Below are positions 59,768 to 64,000 of a stretch of DNA of 64,000 nucleotides, piece after piece; the first letter of the stretch is position 1, and each line of letters opens with the position of its first letter. The notes beneath the pieces are model-generated. The model was not told the origin of the DNA. It worked only from the letters and a program-made list of their open reading frames with translations, and made no database searches. Position numbers and translations under genes: made by a program. The DNA is from Polytrichum commune. Its lineage: Eukaryota; Streptophyta; Polytrichopsida; Polytrichales; Polytrichaceae. The DNA lies in contig OX485807.1 of NCBI GenBank assembly GCA_950295325.1, positions 10,567,001 to 10,631,000 of the forward strand. The letters run 5' to 3'.

Positions 59768-60470
59768 GTGTCCAAACTAGCCGGTGTGATCAACACCTTA
59801 GCCATGTGTTGTCGCAGTGGAGCTTGGGTATTGGAGATTCAGGTGGTTCTAGTAGACCTTGCCCACCCAGGAGGAGTTCACATTCAACTATTGTCTTAGT
59901 CACACCAAAATGAAAGTGCATTTTTTTTTGTAGATGAGTTAGTCACTCACAATGACTTTCATGGTGGGCCATTACCGTCCAACCTATATGACAGTGCCGA
60001 AGATGGTCATAACTTGCACTTTGATGTCCACATTGGGATGTGTGGGGCCCATCACCAAAAACTTGTGGTCTGTCCAAATGGCCCAACCTTGTTGTCCTCA
60101 CAACTGTTTTTAACTGTTGGGGATGTAGGGCAACCATGCGAGCAACCATACCTCATAACAAAAGCAAGTCGAGAGGTTGATGTGAACAACTTGGCATCCA
60201 GCCGTGGTGGCATCCCCAACTATTTCACGTCTGAAAGTTGACAAAAAGTTGGTGTGATCAAAGCATGAACAAACCCCCTAGATGCGGATTCTAGGCAGTA
60301 TTTGGGAATCATATCACTCAAAAGAAGCCCCCACATAACAACCTTGTACTATCTGAATAATCTTATGAAGTTTCCAAAAGTTTTTTTGATATTAATATTT
60401 TTTTCTTTTTTTCTCCCTCCCCATTCTTTTGGAAGGTTTGTTCAATGATGGGAAGTCTAAATACCTACTA
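59768..60470. other. Spacer
   Basis: No gene was recognised. The overlapping open frames at 59943-60149 (minus) and 60014-60241 (plus) are on opposite strands of the same sequence and unsupported. Confidence 0.4.
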
Positions 60471-60861
60471 CACTAAACACTGCATTCAGTGTCATGGTCT
60501 TTCATGTCACTGTGATAACTTTTCTAGTGATATTACATATGAATAAGTTTACAAGTACTGTCATCCCAACTTACTTTTAGTTCATCCAAATGCCAATTAC
60601 TGAAACAAAGTTTTGTATATTCTACATCCTAACATTCATGTAATGAAATATTGTCATGGACGATTGAAATTTGGATGAGAAATCACTTAATAAGTGAGGG
60701 TAATTGCAACATTGCAAATCTACAATGCCCAATTTTGTATTAAAAAAAAGAAGGAATGACAAATAATATTACGGTCACATTTAATGTGTGTTGATGACAC
60801 TATATGGGTGGTTTACAATTATGATGAGCAAGACAAGTAGAATTAGTGTGAATGTAGTGCA
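60471..60861 (-). mobile_element. MITE family B, copy 3
   Basis: This 391-bp copy is inverted relative to copies 1 and 2. It starts CACTAAACACTGCATTCAGTG after TA (60469-60470) and ends GAATGTAGTG before CA. The far end is partly deleted compared with copy 4. Confidence 0.75.
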
Positions 60862-61454
60862 CCAGGCATGACTGATGATCTAATGGCATGGTGTTCTTGC
60901 CGCTGTCTATTTGTGTGAACATGAAGCAAATGTGTTCACAAAACTTACACAATCGGTTAGCGTGACCCTAGTGCTTTCATGGTATTGGGTTACAGTCTCC
61001 TGGAGGAGAAGTAAAGGTAACAGTTTCTTGAGGAGTGAATCAAACACCGACAAACTAGGAAATGGACTTCCAGAAGTACACACCAAGTTTTGCAAGCAAA
61101 TGTGCATATTTCCACCATTCACAGAAATCACACATGTCTAGGAGTGACGTAAATCATGCACAAGACTAACTTTTCTAGATACCTGAATCGATTCAGGTGG
61201 AGCAACTCGATTCGTTTCAATTCAATTCGATCTGCTTCAATGCTTCAAAATTTTCTTGCAATTGAAGTGGCCACATGTGTGCTAATGCATGCCTCTGTCC
61301 ATGCACAGTCACGTCTGGTGCATGAAGGCCACCCAACACTTTTCCACTTAGATTTATTTTCTACTTTTGCAAGTACATTGCACTGACTTGGTTGCAGTGT
61401 CGTCTGGTGCACAAATTTCCCACAAATTCAGCAATAATATTAATAATTTTCTCT
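60862..61454. other. Spacer between two family B MITEs
   Basis: The open frames at 60907-61141 (both strands) and 61156-61386 have no family features. TCGATTC-type motifs cluster at 61187-61232. No gene is supported. Confidence 0.4.
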
Positions 61455-61819
61455 ATGATATTCAGTGTCATACGGTATTTTATGTCACTATGGGTAAATT
61501 TTTGGATGACACTTCTTATATGAATAAGTGAACAAATATTATCATGGATGATGGATGAGTTCATCCATTGACCAACACCTTACCTTCTCTTGTCAGCAAC
61601 TTGTGATGAAACATTGTCATGGATGATTGAAATCTGGGGGAAAGAGCACTTGGTAAGTGACAGTAATTGCAACACTGTATATCTATAATCCCCCCAAAAT
61701 TATAAAGGATGATAAATATTGTTGGGTTAGCATTTAGTGTTGGTGACACTACACTGCGGTTTACAATTAGTATTGAGCAAGACAGTTAGAATTGGTGACA
61801 CTAAATACCACTTTTAGTG
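61455..61819 (-). mobile_element. MITE family B, copy 4
   Basis: It is inverted, with a partly lost left end (TATGATATTCAGTGTCATACGG) and an intact right end, CTAAATACCACTTTTAGTG followed by TA. The interior closely matches 57076-57453 on the opposite strand, including TTCATCCATTGACCAACACC. Confidence 0.8.
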
Positions 61820-61821
61820 TA

Positions 61822-62873
61822 GATATCCATTCCTGTCCTGTAAGTTCTGTGGAGTCTAGCTGAATTACTTTTTAAATGGCACGACTGGAGGGAAAGTAAA
61901 ATTCACCTGATGCCCATGAATCAATGAATGTCAGTGTGTAGCTGACAAATGAATGGCTTCCTGTCATGCAATCTCTCGCGATGAGTGAGTCCCTTAAAGA
62001 TCAAAGGGCATTTGTTTTGAAAGAATCGAGAGGACTCAAGATGATGTACTTTTAATGCTCCAACGTTGTTTAGACTAAAGGAAAATTGCTTATGATTCAT
62101 TTAAAGATTGCATCCATATGGCTGACAGCTAAATTTTACATCTCAGTGATAAGTAAAAAAATAAATGTGCATAAAATTTATTTATTTATTTATTTTTGTG
62201 GGACCATTCGTAACAACTTAGCAGGGTAATATTCGATGTAATTATTTGTCAAGGTTCAAAAATAATTTATGTACAATAATAGTTCAAAGATAGAAAAATA
62301 AACTATTTGTAGAAATGACATTTTAAAATATTCAAAATTTCATAGACTTGTACATAGCATTTCTTCAATTACTTGACTGTATTTGCGATAAGCATGTTTG
62401 ACAATTTTTTCTCGAAGTGTTGTTCTTTTAAGGTGACACATGAATTTTTATAGAGGATCCGTCTAAACAGAAAAGTGGGACGTGGCACTTTGCTCATATT
62501 TTGAATCGATTTGTGTTCAACTTGCTTATCACCTACTATAATCTCATATCATTTTGAAAATCGGATCTTACTGAAAAATAAAGCTATTTCGATAAGAGTT
62601 AATAAAACGACTAAAGATAGAATTTTCAACAGAAGCTTTTGTTGATTGTTTTATGTAGAAAAGTTCTGGTCTCCAATGCCCCGTCAGAAGCTTTTTTGAC
62701 GTTGAAAGGTTAAGATGGAACCCGTCGACTACATACATGCAGTATTGATTGACATACCGGACTTGCATGTTAGTAATTATTTGGAATGATCCAGTAGACT
62801 TACAGAGTTCCCAAACAGAATTCAATGAACAATGATGGCCCAATCTTGGCTGGCAATAAAGGTGTCCAACTTA
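61822..62873. other. Spacer
   Basis: No gene was recognised. A TTTA run lies at 62178-62196. The open frame at 62568-62843 (minus) has no family features. Confidence 0.4.
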
Positions 62874-62881
62874 CTCTATAC

Positions 62882-63100
62882 CTATGATCGGGGAGAACCG
62901 GCAGTTAGTTACAAATGCACCGGTTGAGTTTGAGAAATAACCAGTTGAAGTTCAAGACTTCAGGAAAATCATTTTATAGGAATTTACAGAATATACCCCA
63001 CTTCAATAAAGGAAAACCGGAGGATGTCAACATGTAACCGGTTGGACTTGCAAACACTAGGATCTCAACCAATTATACCCAACAATCTCCCCAATCACTG
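62882..63100 (+). mobile_element. hAT-like MITE family A, copy 7
   Basis: This 219-bp element starts CTATGATCGGGGAGAACCGG and ends CAATCTCCCCAATCACTG. It is flanked by the perfect 8-bp duplication CTCTATAC at 62874-62881 and 63101-63108. The interior has intact AACCGGTT-type motifs. Confidence 0.9.
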
Positions 63101-63108
63101 CTCTATAC

Positions 63109-64000
63109 AATACAGCTGAATCTGCTCCAGAACCGTAACCATATGACTCAACTTAACCTAGATCCTGAGCTCAATACTAGGTACTAAGCGAAAGTAAAAT
63201 AATGCTTTTCCTTCCCAAAAAACGTAGATTCAACTGTCATCCAAACCCGAAAGTTGCTTAGTTATTTCACGAATATACAGTATCATGGTTTCGCGTCTGC
63301 GTGAATACAATGCCTTTACAGGTCTTTTGTGCAGGCGCCCAATATTACTTTAAGCGCAGCAGATCATATGTAAGCTGTAACGAGGCTCATGCACAATCTT
63401 ATTTCTTGCAGAGGTTTCACTAATTTGTGCAAGATTTTGCAGTATTCAGATTTCATCTCCACCAAAGGAGTGTGGATGGGCTTATACTAAAACTCTGATT
63501 CATTGACATAGTGATGATGATGGTGACGCAAACCTAATTAGGACACCAAGAATCCATTGGTGTGGACTCTGTAGAAGATCAGTATTCTTAAATAAGTTAC
63601 ACTTTTGGAATGTATTGGCACGGCAGGATTAAGAGATTACATGTCAACCTAGTCCAAACTTTTGAATTCAACATTATGTCCGTGATAGTATAGAGAGATC
63701 CACTTCATGAGCTAGACGAGAAGTGGGAGGAGTATTTGATCATGATATTAAATTGACGAAATCACCACAATGTGGTGGGTGACGTAAGTTATGGGTGTTC
63801 TTTGTAAACATGGTCATGGGGACATCCTCCTAAAAGAGTTTGAACTCTCCACCTTGAGTCAAATTGAAGGTTTCATTTTCCGATAACACGGTTTTCATAG
63901 TGACGTGTTGTACCATGTGCTCAATGCCCGGCACATCATTGTGCAAATAAATGTTGAATTACCACACACACTTTCCCCACATTTTCGCGTTCATTGAGAG
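63109..64000. other. Spacer to the window end
   Basis: I see no gene, RNA or repeat that can be supported here. Confidence 0.4.

Overview
The window is nuclear DNA of a land plant. It is AT-rich, has spliced genes with GT..AG introns, and is packed with plant-type transposable elements. Two intron-containing genes can be rebuilt exon by exon and match plant protein families. Nothing fixes the clade. The long repeat-rich spacers are compatible with a bryophyte, lycophyte or fern, but this is an impression only.

Layout. 1-12.4 kb: gene-free repeat land with several small DNA transposons (MITEs) and a SINE. 12.4-16.7 kb (+): a nine-exon gene for a 557-residue, five-span membrane protein resembling plant tweety-like proteins. 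18.4-19.5 kb (+): a probable small type I membrane protein gene whose last coding segment has been tandemly triplicated. 20.0-21.1 kb: wreck of a LINE-type reverse transcriptase. 22.4-23.6 kb: wreck of a pogo/Tigger-like transposase. 23.6-28.5 kb: very AT-rich spacer with simple repeats. 28.5-30.3 kb (-): a complete four-exon UEV1 (MMS2-like ubiquitin E2 variant) gene of 143 residues. 31-39 kb: MITEs of several superfamilies and a foldback element. 40.2-42.3 kb (-): an internally deleted Ty3/gypsy chromovirus. 44.4-45.1 kb (+): a solo LTR of the same family. 47.6-48.3 kb (-): a phi-class glutathione S-transferase pseudogene. 48.3-64 kb: spacer with nested MITEs, a 563-bp element with perfect 27-bp terminal inverted repeats, a 375-bp tandem repeat in three copies, and four more MITEs.

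The live content is small: UEV1 (K63-linked ubiquitin signalling with a UBC13 partner), the membrane protein gene, and possibly the 18.4-kb gene. They show no functional linkage. The most notable material is in the repeats. A hAT-like MITE family (A) has seven copies, four of them with 8-bp target duplications. A TA-targeting MITE family (C) has four copies, and each lies inside or beside a family A copy; two entered the equivalent TA of A. The chromovirus LTR carries a regularly spaced array of nine short palindromes with a TAGAC-type core. All calls were made by eye from the sequence; no database search was possible.
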